DNA of 64,000 bases from CAYQSU01 sp964420325. GTDB lineage: Bacteria > Pseudomonadota > Alphaproteobacteria > Rhodospirillales > Defluviicoccaceae. Both the position numbers and the translations under genes were made by a program. The notes below the pieces were generated by a model. It ran no database searches and was not told the DNA's origin. It worked only from the letters and a program-made list of their open reading frames with translations. The stretch lies in NCBI GenBank assembly GCA_964420325.1, contig CAYQSU010000008.1:1-64000 (forward strand), given 5' to 3'. Of this stretch, positions 1 through 7,712 are shown in pieces (the first letter of the stretch is position 1; the number at the start of each line of letters is the position of its first letter).

Positions 1-295
1 AGCATTCGCACGCGCGTTCAACCGGTGCGGTCCCTGGGGTTCGTGAGAGTCCGCAAGCGGGACGGCCGGGAGCGGGCCTCTGAGGCTCTCTCCGACTGCA
101 TGCGACGGGAGCGGTCCGAGGCGGTCTGTTGCTCACCGGGATGCGCCCTGGAGCCCCCGCGCAGCGGCGCCCGGAGCCTTTCCCGGCCCCGATCGATGGT
201 CGGGATCCCTTGGGAAAAATGTCCACATTTCGCCGCAGACCCCGGCGTTTCGTCCGATTCTCGTTCTGAATCAATGCGTTAGGCCAGAATCGGGC
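1..295. other. Non-coding left edge
   Basis: I see no gene here on either strand. The possible reading frames are short and Arg/Ser-rich, as expected from GC-rich non-coding DNA. The segment may be the distal part of an intergenic region whose other gene lies outside the window. It runs directly into the phased repeat array. Confidence 0.5.
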
Positions 296-391
296 GTCGC
301 GAAACGTCGCATTTCGTCGCGAAAGCGTCGCAAAATGTCGCATTTTGTCGCAAAACGTCGCAAAATGTCGCATTTCGTCGCGATTCGTCGC
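296..391. repeat. Phased GTCGC array (10 units, about 10-bp period)
   Basis: GTCGC starts at 296, 306, 316, 327, 337, 347, 357, 367, 377 and 387, so nine of ten units are exactly 10 bp apart from the next and one step is 11. The gaps hold short A or T runs (gaaac, atttc, aaaat, atttt). GC blocks and A/T tracts therefore recur on the same face of the helix, a pattern known to bend DNA. An inverted repeat, CAAAATG-TCG-CATTTTG, lies at 331-347. The array is 140 bp upstream of the 782-aa gene. What it does is not known to me; a protein-binding array or a curved regulatory element are possibilities. Confidence 0.85.
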
Positions 392-432
392 AGGTCCGCT
401 CCGGGCGGCGCGGCCTCGGAGACGCCCCTGGC

Positions 433-451
433 TGTTCCCCTAGTGTTCCCC
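433..451 (+). promoter_or_regulatory. Candidate LexA (SOS) box
   Basis: An 8-bp direct repeat TGTTCCCC occurs at 433-440 and 444-451. It contains GTTC-N7-GTTC at 434-448, the direct-repeat consensus of the alphaproteobacterial LexA operator. It lies about 80 bp before the start codon at 531, a normal place for an operator. By chance this 8-base constraint should occur once or twice in a window of this size, so position is the main support. Confidence 0.35.
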
Positions 452-530
452 AGATGGGCCAAAATCCCGCCACAGTGCCCTCGTATTCCTGATCGGGTCA
501 AGCAATCATCGGGACCGGGAGGAGGCGACC

Positions 531-2879
531 ATGCCGCAGGACCAGCCGCCGTCGCAAGGCCTGACCGACGAGGACAAGAAGGAGATCCACGGCGAGGACT
601 TCCAGTTCGTCCTCAAGGCCCTCGCCGACGCGTACCGCCCCATCCTCGAAGAGGACCTCAAGCGGGCGCGGGACGTCGAGGCGCTGAAGAAGGAGGCGGA
701 GCGGAAGCCGCCGACCTGCGACGGCGAGCTCCAGCTCGCCAACCGCCTGTTCGAGAGCTTCTTCACCGAGGAGGTGGCGCTGAGGCTCCTGCCGGCCGAG
801 GGCCGCGAGATCCTCGGGCCGGTCGACCGCTGGCGCTGGTGCCTCCTGCACATCCGCTGCTGCACCATCTTCGGCTGGCTCGTCTGCCGCGGGCCGCGCA
901 CCTTCCGCGCCTTCGTCTACTACCTCTACCGCTATTGGATCTGCGTCCGCCAAGCGGTCGGCGCGCCGGTGAGCACGCCGCTCACGCCCGACGAGCGGCG
1001 CGACTTCCAGACCCTGGTCGAGGCCTTCGCCGGCGCCTACAAGCCGTACCTCACCGACCAGCTGGCCAGCGTCGAGTTCCCGCTCGGCATTCCCGACGAG
1101 GTCGTCGACGGCAAGATCGACTGCTTCGAGGGCGGCGACGCCCTCGGCCAGGTCTTCGACCGGGCGCTGAAGCCGGAGGTGGCCGAGGCGCTGCTGGGAC
1201 GGGAAGCGTTCGCCAAGCACGCCCAGGAGCCGTTCTTCTGGTTCTGCCGCTGCTGGTGCCTGTGCGCCATCCGCTTCGGCTGCTGCCTCGCCCGCGCCCG
1301 CAACCTGATCGACGTCCTGTTCTGCCTCCTCTTCTACTGGCGGTGCCTTCGGCGCTGCTTCGGGCCGTTGATCTGCGAGATCGTCGAGCCGAACGGCTGC
1401 GCCGAGGAGGGCGAGATCCCCGCCGCCGGCATCCTCCGCGGCGTCGAAATCAAGGGCACGGCGACCGGCGCCTTCTGCGACCACTACACGCTCGCCTGGC
1501 GCCAGGGCGGCATCGGCCCGTTCAAGACCGTCGGCATCAAGTATCCGGGCGGGGCCGCCCACGGCGCCTGCGGCGTCGTCAGCGCCACCCTCGGCTATCT
1601 CGAGACCTTCCCGCACGTGCCGCCCGGGCCGGTCGAGATCCAGCTCTGCCTGTTCCCGACCCAGGGCTCGCCCCAGTGCTGCTCGATCGTCTTCGAACTG
1701 CAGCGCAACCTGGTGTGGATCCGCGGGCTCGAGGGCATCGAGGCCGCCGAGCCGCCCGGCATCTTCGATCCGACGGCGCAGCTCGAGGACGGCGCCGGCA
1801 CCGTCCGCTCGTTCGGCACCGGCCTCTACGTCTTCGGCTCGGCCGACGTCCGTGGCTGCACCGGCCGCGACATCCGCCGCTACACCCTGAGCTACCACCC
1901 CGGCTTCGTCGTCGACCCGACGCTCCCCGGCTTCGTCCAGTTCTGGCGCGTCGACTACAACACCCCGTTGCAGATCGAGGCCGGCAACAACAACCGCTTC
2001 GAGGAGGCGCTCACCGCTCGCTGGCGCCAGTTCAACTGGCCGCCCGGCGCGTGCTCGCCGGCGTGGAACTGGCTCCAGCAGGTGCGTTGGTCGACTCAGG
2101 TGCCGCAGTCGTTCCCGATCGAACCCTCGGAGCCGCAGCCCCTGTGCCCGCCGCCGGCGCTGTGGAGCTCGACGCCGCTGCCGCTCAGCAACTGCCAGAG
2201 CGGCCGCTACACGCTGCGCCTCACCGTCGAGGATACCGGCGGCAACGTGAGGCACGACCTGCAGCAGGTGTGGTTCGACAACAAGGACATCCACGGCAAG
2301 ATCGACCAGATCGCCGGCGTGCCGCCGTGCGCCACCATCAACCTGAGCCAGTTCGCGATGGGCGGCGGCGACTGCGCGGTGGCCTGGCCGGCGGCGCTGG
2401 TCGGCATCGCCTACGACGAGTACATCGAGGAGGGCAACCTGGCCCGTCCCAGCGACAACTTCGGCGGCTACCTGATCCGCATCAAGAAGGACGGCGGCCC
2501 GTGGTTCGACGTGCCGCTGCCGGGTCCGGGCGGGCCGCCGTGGGGTCCGCCGTTCGTCGCCACCACCCGGGTCGGCGATCCCGGCGTCCGCTGCGCCAAC
2601 GCCGTGCCGCCGCCGGGCGTCGTTCCGCCGCGCACGCCGGGGATCCTCGCCATGCTCGACTTCCGCCGTCTGGATCGCCTGTGCAACCCGGCGGAACCGG
2701 CGCTGACCCTCGACCGTGCCCACATCGGGCCGAACGGCGAGCTGGTGCCGGGCGAGTGCTGCGGCTACATCGTCCACTTGAGGGTGTGGGACACCAGCAT
2801 CTGCCCGTCGCTGACCCCGGGCCGGCACCAGGTCGAGGACTTCTTCCCGATCTGCATCTGCAACGACCTGAGGCGATAG
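531..2879 (+). CDS. Cys-rich protein with internal duplication, unknown function
   Basis: 782 aa; the start at 531 follows a strong GGGAGGAGG ribosome site. I do not recognise a named family. Two related units are visible. The first, about aa 23-140, begins DFQFVLKALADAYRP and ends in an aromatic/Cys segment RWRWCLLHIRCC. The second, about aa 158-290, begins DFQTLVEAFAGAYKP and ends in WFCRCWCLCAIRFGCC, with many further cysteines to about aa 290. The C-terminal 480 residues look beta-rich, with an Ig-like pattern (GRYTLRLTVEDTGGN, then VWFDN). There is no signal peptide. The DUF1360 gene follows after 19 bp, suggesting one transcript. The company it keeps suggests a phage-like or particle-associated structural role, which is inference. 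Confidence 0.75.
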   Translation: MPQDQPPSQGLTDEDKKEIHGEDFQFVLKALADAYRPILEEDLKRARDVEALKKEAERKPPTCDGELQLANRLFESFFTEEVALRLLPAEGREILGPVDRWRWCLLHIRCCTIFGWLVCRGPRTFRAFVYYLYRYWICVRQAVGAPVSTPLTPDERRDFQTLVEAFAGAYKPYLTDQLASVEFPLGIPDEVVDGKIDCFEGGDALGQVFDRALKPEVAEALLGREAFAKHAQEPFFWFCRCWCLCAIRFGCCLARARNLIDVLFCLLFYWRCLRRCFGPLICEIVEPNGCAEEGEIPAAGILRGVEIKGTATGAFCDHYTLAWRQGGIGPFKTVGIKYPGGAAHGACGVVSATLGYLETFPHVPPGPVEIQLCLFPTQGSPQCCSIVFELQRNLVWIRGLEGIEAAEPPGIFDPTAQLEDGAGTVRSFGTGLYVFGSADVRGCTGRDIRRYTLSYHPGFVVDPTLPGFVQFWRVDYNTPLQIEAGNNNRFEEALTARWRQFNWPPGACSPAWNWLQQVRWSTQVPQSFPIEPSEPQPLCPPPALWSSTPLPLSNCQSGRYTLRLTVEDTGGNVRHDLQQVWFDNKDIHGKIDQIAGVPPCATINLSQFAMGGGDCAVAWPAALVGIAYDEYIEEGNLARPSDNFGGYLIRIKKDGGPWFDVPLPGPGGPPWGPPFVATTRVGDPGVRCANAVPPPGVVPPRTPGILAMLDFRRLDRLCNPAEPALTLDRAHIGPNGELVPGECCGYIVHLRVWDTSICPSLTPGRHQVEDFFPICICNDLRR

Positions 2880-2898
2880 GCGGCGGGCGGGCGACGGC

Positions 2899-3354
2899 AT
2901 GGATCCCTGGCTCAGGCTGGCGTTGGCCAGCCTCGCCGCCTGGCGGCTCACCCATCTCTTGGCCCGCGAGGACGGCCCCGGCGCCGTCCTCGCCCGGCTC
3001 AGGGGAAGGCTCGGCGGCTGGGCCGGGGAGGCGGTCGGCTGCGTCTACTGCCTGTCGCTCGTGGTGGCGGCGCCGCTCGCGGCGTTCGTCACCCTCGATC
3101 CGGTGGAGTGGGCGGTGAGCTGGCTCGCAATCTCGGGCGCGGTTGCCCTCGTGGAGCGCTTTGCGCCCGAGCCGCTGGTCATCGAACGCCTGGCCGCGGG
3201 CCAGGAGGAACCTCAACGGGAAAGGGAGCACGCGAGCGATGGGATGCTGCGGTCAGGGTCTCTCCGGAGCATGGGGCCGGCCGGCGACGGTGACGCCGGC
3301 GTCGCCGACATCGGCGCCTCCCGCGACCAGCCCCGGCGCGCCGGCGGCGCCTGA
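2899..3354 (+). CDS. DUF1360 family membrane protein
   Basis: 151 aa. The N-terminal half matches the DUF1360 pattern: a hydrophobic helix ending WRLTHLLAREDGP at about aa 15-27, then GCVYCLSLVVAAPLAAFV and a further hydrophobic helix to about aa 95. Family members are small membrane proteins often found in phages and phage-derived loci; their function is unknown. The last 40 residues are low-complexity and overlap the next gene by 116 nt in another frame, so the functional protein may need only the first 110 residues. The start at 2899 lies 19 bp after the preceding stop. Confidence 0.7.
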   Translation: MDPWLRLALASLAAWRLTHLLAREDGPGAVLARLRGRLGGWAGEAVGCVYCLSLVVAAPLAAFVTLDPVEWAVSWLAISGAVALVERFAPEPLVIERLAAGQEEPQREREHASDGMLRSGSLRSMGPAGDGDAGVADIGASRDQPRRAGGA

Positions 3355-3550
3355 GGCCGTCAGGGCGGCCCCGCCCGCCGCCGCGGCGGGCGGGACCGTC
3401 CTCGTCCGCTACACCGAGCGCTCGCCGGTCGTGGTGCGGGGAACGGTGAGCGGCCGCGTCTACATGTTCTCCGGCGCCGTGCCCCTGCGGCAGGTCGATG
3501 CCCGCGACGCCTCCCAGCTTCTCCGCAGCCGCTTCTTCCGCGCCGGCTGA
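3239..3550 (+). CDS. Small phage-like protein (MGCCGQ type)
   Basis: 103 aa, starting at the ATG at 3239 after the purine-rich stretch AAAGGGAG. A longer frame is open from 3143, but its extra residues have no sequence character. The protein opens MGCCGQ, has an Ala/Pro-rich linker to about aa 50, and ends in a compact domain with VLVRYTERSPVVVRGTVSGR, YMFSG and VDARDASQLLRSRFFR. I recall similar short proteins from phage and phage-like structural loci, but no function. It overlaps the end of the DUF1360 gene in a different frame and closes the three-gene run. Confidence 0.65.
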   Translation: MGCCGQGLSGAWGRPATVTPASPTSAPPATSPGAPAAPEAVRAAPPAAAAGGTVLVRYTERSPVVVRGTVSGRVYMFSGAVPLRQVDARDASQLLRSRFFRAG

Positions 3551-3668
3551 CCGCGGCGAGTCGATGACCTGACCGGCATCGACTTGCCGTCTAGCGCGGC
3601 CGCGCGTCGCGCTGACACGCGCGGGAGCCAAGCGAGCGGAGCGGGCGGCCGGCGACTGAGGGCGAAGC

Positions 3669-3692
3669 GGCGAGCCCGCTCACGGGCTCGCC
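3669..3692. terminator. Perfect 10-bp hairpin between convergent genes
   Basis: GGCGAGCCCG (3669-3678), loop CTCA, CGGGCTCGCC (3683-3692). It lies between the plus-strand gene ending at 3550 and ubiV ending at 3716. No T-run follows on either strand, so it is a weak intrinsic terminator at best, possibly acting in both directions. Confidence 0.5.
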
Positions 3693-3715
3693 AATATGAC
3701 GGACAAGCGGGCGGG

Positions 3716-4648
3716 TCAGCCGTCGGCGGCGGCCGGGGCGACCCGAACCGCTCCCTCGCGACCGTAATAGTAGCCGTTGGCGAACGGGGCGAACGGCGCG
3801 ATCTCGGCGAGGCCGGCGGTCGCCGCCTGGGCGTCGGTGCGGCCGTCGAGCAGGTCGCGGAACAGGGTGGCGACGCGGCCCATGTCGACGGCGTGCGGCC
3901 ACAGGCGGAACGCGTCGATGCCCATCCGCCGCATCGGTTCGAGCTCGGCCGCGAGGTTGCAGAGGGCGGCGCTGAGGGTCTGGGTGCCGTTGACGGCGAG
4001 GAACGGCTTGCCGTCGAGGGTGTCGACGCCGAGGCCGTCGGCGTCCTCGGCGCAGACGAACTGGCAGGCGTCCTTGGCGAGGCCGCGGCTGCGGGCATGA
4101 TAGCAGCGGGCGGAGACGGCGAGCGGCAGGCGGCCGAAGACCTGGACCTCGAGGCCGACGGCGCCGGCCGACTGGGCGAGGCGGGCGAGCGCCTGGCCGG
4201 AGAGCTCGCACGGCAGGACCACCCGCGTCGCGCCGTTGGCGGCGAGATAGCCGAGCGCCGCCTCGTTGTAGACGCCGACGAAGGGGCCGACGACATGGGG
4301 CCGGCCGGCGAGCAGGCGGATGGCTGCGGCGTCGTTGGCCTCGATCGGAACATCGCCGACGTCCCGGGCGAGCGCGCGCAGCGCCTCGACTTCGCGGTCG
4401 CTCATGACGAGCGCCAGCGTCGAGTGGACGACGGCCTTGCCGGCGCCGGAAAGCCGGTCGATGACCGCGGGCAGGTGGGGATCGAAGAACGGCTGGCGCT
4501 TGGAGCAGACCACTTCGCCGACATAGACGGTGTCGACCGCGGTCTCGTCGGCGATGCGGAAATAGAAGTCGCGCTTGCGATCGGCCGGCCAGTTGAAGAG
4601 GATCGGCCCGAGGGTGAGCTCGGCCCGGCGGTGCGGTTCGCCGGTCAT
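3716..4648 (-). CDS. ubiV: UbiV, U32-family protein of anaerobic ubiquinone synthesis
   Basis: 310 aa, U32 peptidase-like family. UbiU and UbiV form a heterodimer carrying 4Fe-4S clusters and are needed for the oxygen-independent hydroxylations of ubiquinone synthesis, using prephenate as oxygen donor. The cluster cysteines are visible: C48 in GEVVCSKR, and a C-x12-C-x3-C set in CYHARSRGLAKDACQFVC, the spacing known for UbiV. The start overlaps the ubiU stop by 4 bp (ATGA), so the genes are translationally coupled. It is the last gene of ubiTUV. The longer open frame upstream is only the shadow of ubiU. Confidence 0.93.
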   Translation of the reverse strand: MTGEPHRRAELTLGPILFNWPADRKRDFYFRIADETAVDTVYVGEVVCSKRQPFFDPHLPAVIDRLSGAGKAVVHSTLALVMSDREVEALRALARDVGDVPIEANDAAAIRLLAGRPHVVGPFVGVYNEAALGYLAANGATRVVLPCELSGQALARLAQSAGAVGLEVQVFGRLPLAVSARCYHARSRGLAKDACQFVCAEDADGLGVDTLDGKPFLAVNGTQTLSAALCNLAAELEPMRRMGIDAFRLWPHAVDMGRVATLFRDLLDGRTDAQAATAGLAEIAPFAPFANGYYYGREGAVRVAPAAADG

Positions 4649-5637
4649 TGCCAGCTCCGGGTGAAGGGGCCCTCGGTCCGGCGTCCGCCCTCGGTGACGG
4701 CGTCGAGATCCGCGCGCGGGCCCGGCTCGCCGCGGGCGGCGGCGTCGACGGCGGCGCGGAAGGCGGCGACCACCTGCGACACGTAGGCGCGACCGCGCTG
4801 GCGGCCCTCGATTTTCAGCGCCGTCACCCCGGCCGCGATCAGCTGCGGGATGGCGTCGATGACGTTCAAGGAGACGGGCTCCTCGAAGATGTAGCTGGCG
4901 CGGTCGTGGACCGCGTAGCGCCCCTTGCACAGGGTCGGGTAGCCCGCCGGCTCGCCGGCGCGAAAGACGTTGACGGTGAAGCCGCCGAGGCGGGAGACGA
5001 GGCTCCCTCCCCGCGGCTCGTACGACACGTGGCTCGCCGGCGAGCAGACGCCGTCGAGGTTGGGCGACCGGCCGGTGGCGTAGGAGGAAAGCTGGCAGCG
5101 GCCCTCGGCCATGACGCAGAGGCCGCCGAAGGCGAAGACCTCGGTCTCGACGTCGAGGTCGGCGTTGAGCCGGGCGATTTCCGGCAGCGTCAGCACGCGC
5201 GGCAGCACCACCCGCCGGACACCGAACGCCTCCCGGTAGAAGCGGATGGACTCGACGTTCGACGCCGACGCCTGGACAGAGAGGTGGCGCCTCAGGCTCG
5301 CGTGCGTTCTCGCCGCGTAGTCGAGGAGGCCGATGTCGGCGAGGATGACGGCATCGGCGCCGAGCCGGGCGGCGTCGTCGATCGCCCTGAGCCACGGGCC
5401 GAGGCGGCCGGCCACGGGGAAGGTGTTGACGGCAACGAACACGCGGCAACCGCGGGCGTGGGCGCGGGCGAGGCCGTCGGCGAGTTCGGTGCGGCTGAAG
5501 TTGAGGCCGGGGAAATTGCGGGCGTTGGTCTCGTCGCGGAAGCCGACATAGACGACGTCGGCGCCGGCATCCACCGCCGCCTTGAGGGCGGCGGGCGTCC
5601 CGGCCGGGCACACCAGCTCCAGCGCCCGACCGGTCAT
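4645..5637 (-). CDS. ubiU: UbiU, U32-family protein of anaerobic ubiquinone synthesis
   Basis: 330 aa, the partner of UbiV. It begins MTGRALELVCPAGTPAALKAAVDAGADVVY, typical of UbiU and of YhbU-like U32 proteins. The four cluster cysteines are present: C-x6-C in LCVMAEGRC, a third 17 residues on in DGVCSP, and a fourth in TLCKGR. The start overlaps the ubiT stop by 4 bp and the stop overlaps ubiV by 4 bp. With UbiT this is the complete oxygen-independent hydroxylation module, implying quinone synthesis under low oxygen or anoxia. Confidence 0.94.
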   Translation of the reverse strand: MTGRALELVCPAGTPAALKAAVDAGADVVYVGFRDETNARNFPGLNFSRTELADGLARAHARGCRVFVAVNTFPVAGRLGPWLRAIDDAARLGADAVILADIGLLDYAARTHASLRRHLSVQASASNVESIRFYREAFGVRRVVLPRVLTLPEIARLNADLDVETEVFAFGGLCVMAEGRCQLSSYATGRSPNLDGVCSPASHVSYEPRGGSLVSRLGGFTVNVFRAGEPAGYPTLCKGRYAVHDRASYIFEEPVSLNVIDAIPQLIAAGVTALKIEGRQRGRAYVSQVVAAFRAAVDAAARGEPGPRADLDAVTEGGRRTEGPFTRSWQ

Positions 5638-6365
5638 CGCCGCGACGCCTCCTCCGGCACCCGCCGCCGTGCGAGGGTCTTGAGCCGCTGCACCTCGCCC
5701 CGGAGGTCCCGCACCTCGTCCTCGAGCGCGAGGATGCGCAGCGCCTGGGTCCGGCAGCAGTCCTCGACGGGAGCGACGACAGCCTCGCGCACCGCCTCGA
5801 GATCGAGGGTGATGCGGCGCGCCGCCCCGGCGAGCAGCGCTGCTGCGCGCTCGGCCGGGGCCGCGAGCGGCCCGAGCGGCGAGAGGAGTGCGTCGACGAT
5901 GCGGATCTCGGCACTGTCGATGGCGTTGCGCAGCCGCACCACCGCCTCGACATCGCCCTCGACGACGAGATCGCGGGTGAAGAACGCAGCGTCGCCGTCG
6001 AGGCGGCCCTCGACGAGATCGATCAGCACCAGGAGCGGTCCGCGGACGGCCGCCGCGACGTCCGGCAGCGGTGCGCCGCGCGTGCGGCAGGTGAGGCGCG
6101 GCGCCCGGCGGTCGGGGAGAAGGACGAACACGAAGGGAAGGTCGACGGGGTCGATGAGCACGGCCCGGCCGGAGAGCTCGCCGAGGCGTTCGAGGGCGTC
6201 GCGGTGGCGGCGCCCGAGCGCGGCCATCGCGGCATCGAGCACCGGCTGCAGCAGCAGGGGCGGGACGGGGCGCAGCGCCAGGCCCGCGAGCAGCACGGGC
6301 GACAGCGGCGGCGAGCGCCGCCGGTCGTCGCCGGTGACCATCCGCCGAACGGCCGCTTCCGTCAT
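5634..6365 (-). CDS. ubiT: UbiT, SCP2-domain ubiquinone accessory protein
   Basis: 243 aa. An SCP2 sterol-carrier-like domain covers about aa 30-140 (LLLQPVLDAAMAALGRRHRDAL, then a beta-rich part with VFVLLPDRRAPRLTCR and LIDLVEGRLDGDAAFFTRDL). UbiT binds polyprenyl lipid and serves the anaerobic ubiquinone pathway, as UbiJ does aerobically. The C-terminal third is helical and Leu/Arg-rich. It is the first gene of ubiT-ubiU-ubiV, with ATGA overlaps throughout, and an FNR-type box lies 60 bp upstream of the start. Confidence 0.88.
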   Translation of the reverse strand: MTEAAVRRMVTGDDRRRSPPLSPVLLAGLALRPVPPLLLQPVLDAAMAALGRRHRDALERLGELSGRAVLIDPVDLPFVFVLLPDRRAPRLTCRTRGAPLPDVAAAVRGPLLVLIDLVEGRLDGDAAFFTRDLVVEGDVEAVVRLRNAIDSAEIRIVDALLSPLGPLAAPAERAAALLAGAARRITLDLEAVREAVVAPVEDCCRTQALRILALEDEVRDLRGEVQRLKTLARRRVPEEASRR

Positions 6366-6424
6366 GATGGCCTCTCCGTGTCCGCCGCCGAGCCGCAGCA
6401 GAGAGGGTTCGCCGCCTCGCGGCC

Positions 6425-6438
6425 TTGATGTTCATCAA
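6425..6438. promoter_or_regulatory. Perfect FNR/Anr-type box upstream of ubiTUV
   Basis: TTGAT-GTTC-ATCAA matches all ten consensus positions of the FNR/Anr/FixK box (TTGAT-N4-ATCAA). Its centre is about 66 bp before the ubiT start codon and the box falls in the 117-bp gap after the MFS gene. A class II activator site would put the transcription start near 6390. No clear -10 element is seen there. The site fits anaerobic induction of a pathway used only without oxygen. Confidence 0.85.
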
Positions 6439-6482
6439 TCGGTCCACGGCGCCGCCGGTTGCCGCCGAGCCGCAGCGGCCGG

Positions 6483-7583
6483 CTATCGTACCCGGGCGAG
6501 CGCGAGCGTGCCGACGGCCATGAACAACGCGGCGACCATGAAGCCCAGCACCGGTGAGAGGGCGGTCCAAAGAACGCCCACCGCGGTGCTGGAGACGAGC
6601 TTGGTCAGGCCGTTGGCGGTGCCGAGCGCGCCGTAGCCGGTGGCCAGGGTGTCGGCGGGCACCATCTCGGCGGTCACCGTCGGCTCGAGCGCTTCCTGCA
6701 CCGCCATGTAGAGGCCCGCGGCGAAGAACACGCCGGCCAAGAGAGCCACGCTCTGCGTATCGAGCACGAAGGCGATCGCCGTGAGGAGGGCGGTGAGCAC
6801 GCCCAGCGCGTAGCCGAGAACGAGCACCGGGCGGGCCCCGACGCGGTCGGCCAGCACGCCGACCGGGTACGAGGCGGCCACCTGGACCGCGTTGCGCCAC
6901 ACGTACAGGAGGCCCGCGACCTGCGCCGCCGCGACAACGCCCATCGAGGCCGCGAGGAGCTGCGTGGCGGCCAGGATCAGGAGCGCGTGCGAGAAGTCGC
7001 CGATGCCGAACAGGCCGACGGCGCCGAGATAGCGCTTGAAGCGCGAGGGCAGGTCCCTCAGCGTCGAGACCAACCTCATCGCCGGATTGGGCGAGTGCTC
7101 GGGATCCCTGACCAGCATCAGGAAGGCGAGGACCGCGAGCAGGCCCGGGATCAGCGTCAGCCAGAACACCAGACGGAACGGATCCGCCGCGTCGTCCCAC
7201 GGCAGGCTCCCGGCCCAGCCGAGCAGGGCGACTCCGAGGAGCGGTCCGGCGATGGCGCCGATCGAGTCCATGGCGCGGTGGAAGCCGAAGGCACGGCCGC
7301 GGGTCTCCGGCTCGATCGCCTGGACGATGATGGCGTCGCGCAACGGGCCGCGCAGACCCTTGCCGAACCAGGACACGATCCGGCCGAGGAGGATCAGGGG
7401 CCAGCCGACGGCGAGCGCGATCAGCGCCTGGCCGACGGGGGTCAGGCCGTAGCCGATCACGACCAGCGCCTTGCGGTGCCCGAACCGGTCGGCGGCGTAG
7501 CCGGTGATCATCCTGGTGAAGCTCGCCACGGCATCGGCGATGCCCTCGATCAGGCCGAGCGCCGCGGCCGGAATGCCGAGCAC
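6483..7583 (-). CDS. MFS transporter
   Basis: 366 aa from the first in-frame GTG at 7583. Major facilitator superfamily: the loop motif GYAADRFGHRKALVVIGYGL is visible after TM2, and about ten further hydrophobic helices follow. It resembles drug/metabolite exporters with the LGLIEGIADAVASF signature. The homologous N-terminus (LTSALGDVCYETTTVILPGFL) is encoded upstream of 7583, in the same frame, right back to the gcvPB stop at 7713, but that stretch holds no ATG, GTG or TTG. The true start is therefore unclear. There is no ribosome site before 7583. The substrate is unknown. Confidence 0.8.
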   Translation of the reverse strand: MLGIPAAALGLIEGIADAVASFTRMITGYAADRFGHRKALVVIGYGLTPVGQALIALAVGWPLILLGRIVSWFGKGLRGPLRDAIIVQAIEPETRGRAFGFHRAMDSIGAIAGPLLGVALLGWAGSLPWDDAADPFRLVFWLTLIPGLLAVLAFLMLVRDPEHSPNPAMRLVSTLRDLPSRFKRYLGAVGLFGIGDFSHALLILAATQLLAASMGVVAAAQVAGLLYVWRNAVQVAASYPVGVLADRVGARPVLVLGYALGVLTALLTAIAFVLDTQSVALLAGVFFAAGLYMAVQEALEPTVTAEMVPADTLATGYGALGTANGLTKLVSSTAVGVLWTALSPVLGFMVAALFMAVGTLALARVR

Positions 7584-7712
7584 GGCGAGGAAGCCGGGAA
7601 GGATGACCGTCGTCGTCTCGTAACAGACGTCGCCGAGCGCGCTGGTGAGCCCCGCCCCGGCGACCGTGCGGTTGAGCCAGCCCGGCGATGGCTCTGGGGC
7701 GGGGACCGGAGC

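Noticed and set aside
296..391. CRISPR array
   Set aside because: Units are 5 bp at 10-bp steps; there are no 20-40 bp repeats with unique spacers and no cas genes.
296..391. Plasmid replication iterons
   Set aside because: No rep gene, DnaA box or AT-rich melting region is seen beside it; the surrounding genes are chromosomal.
498..2951. Minus-strand frame of 817 codons opposite the Cys-rich gene
   Set aside because: Composition (Ala/Arg/Glu/Asp only in runs) is that of an antisense shadow; the plus-strand frame has a strong ribosome site and clear repeat structure.
335..3118. Long plus-strand frame of 927 codons overlapping the Cys-rich gene
   Set aside because: It is Arg/Pro/Ala-rich throughout, begins inside the repeat array, and has no ribosome site; it is a shadow of the 782-aa gene in GC-rich DNA.
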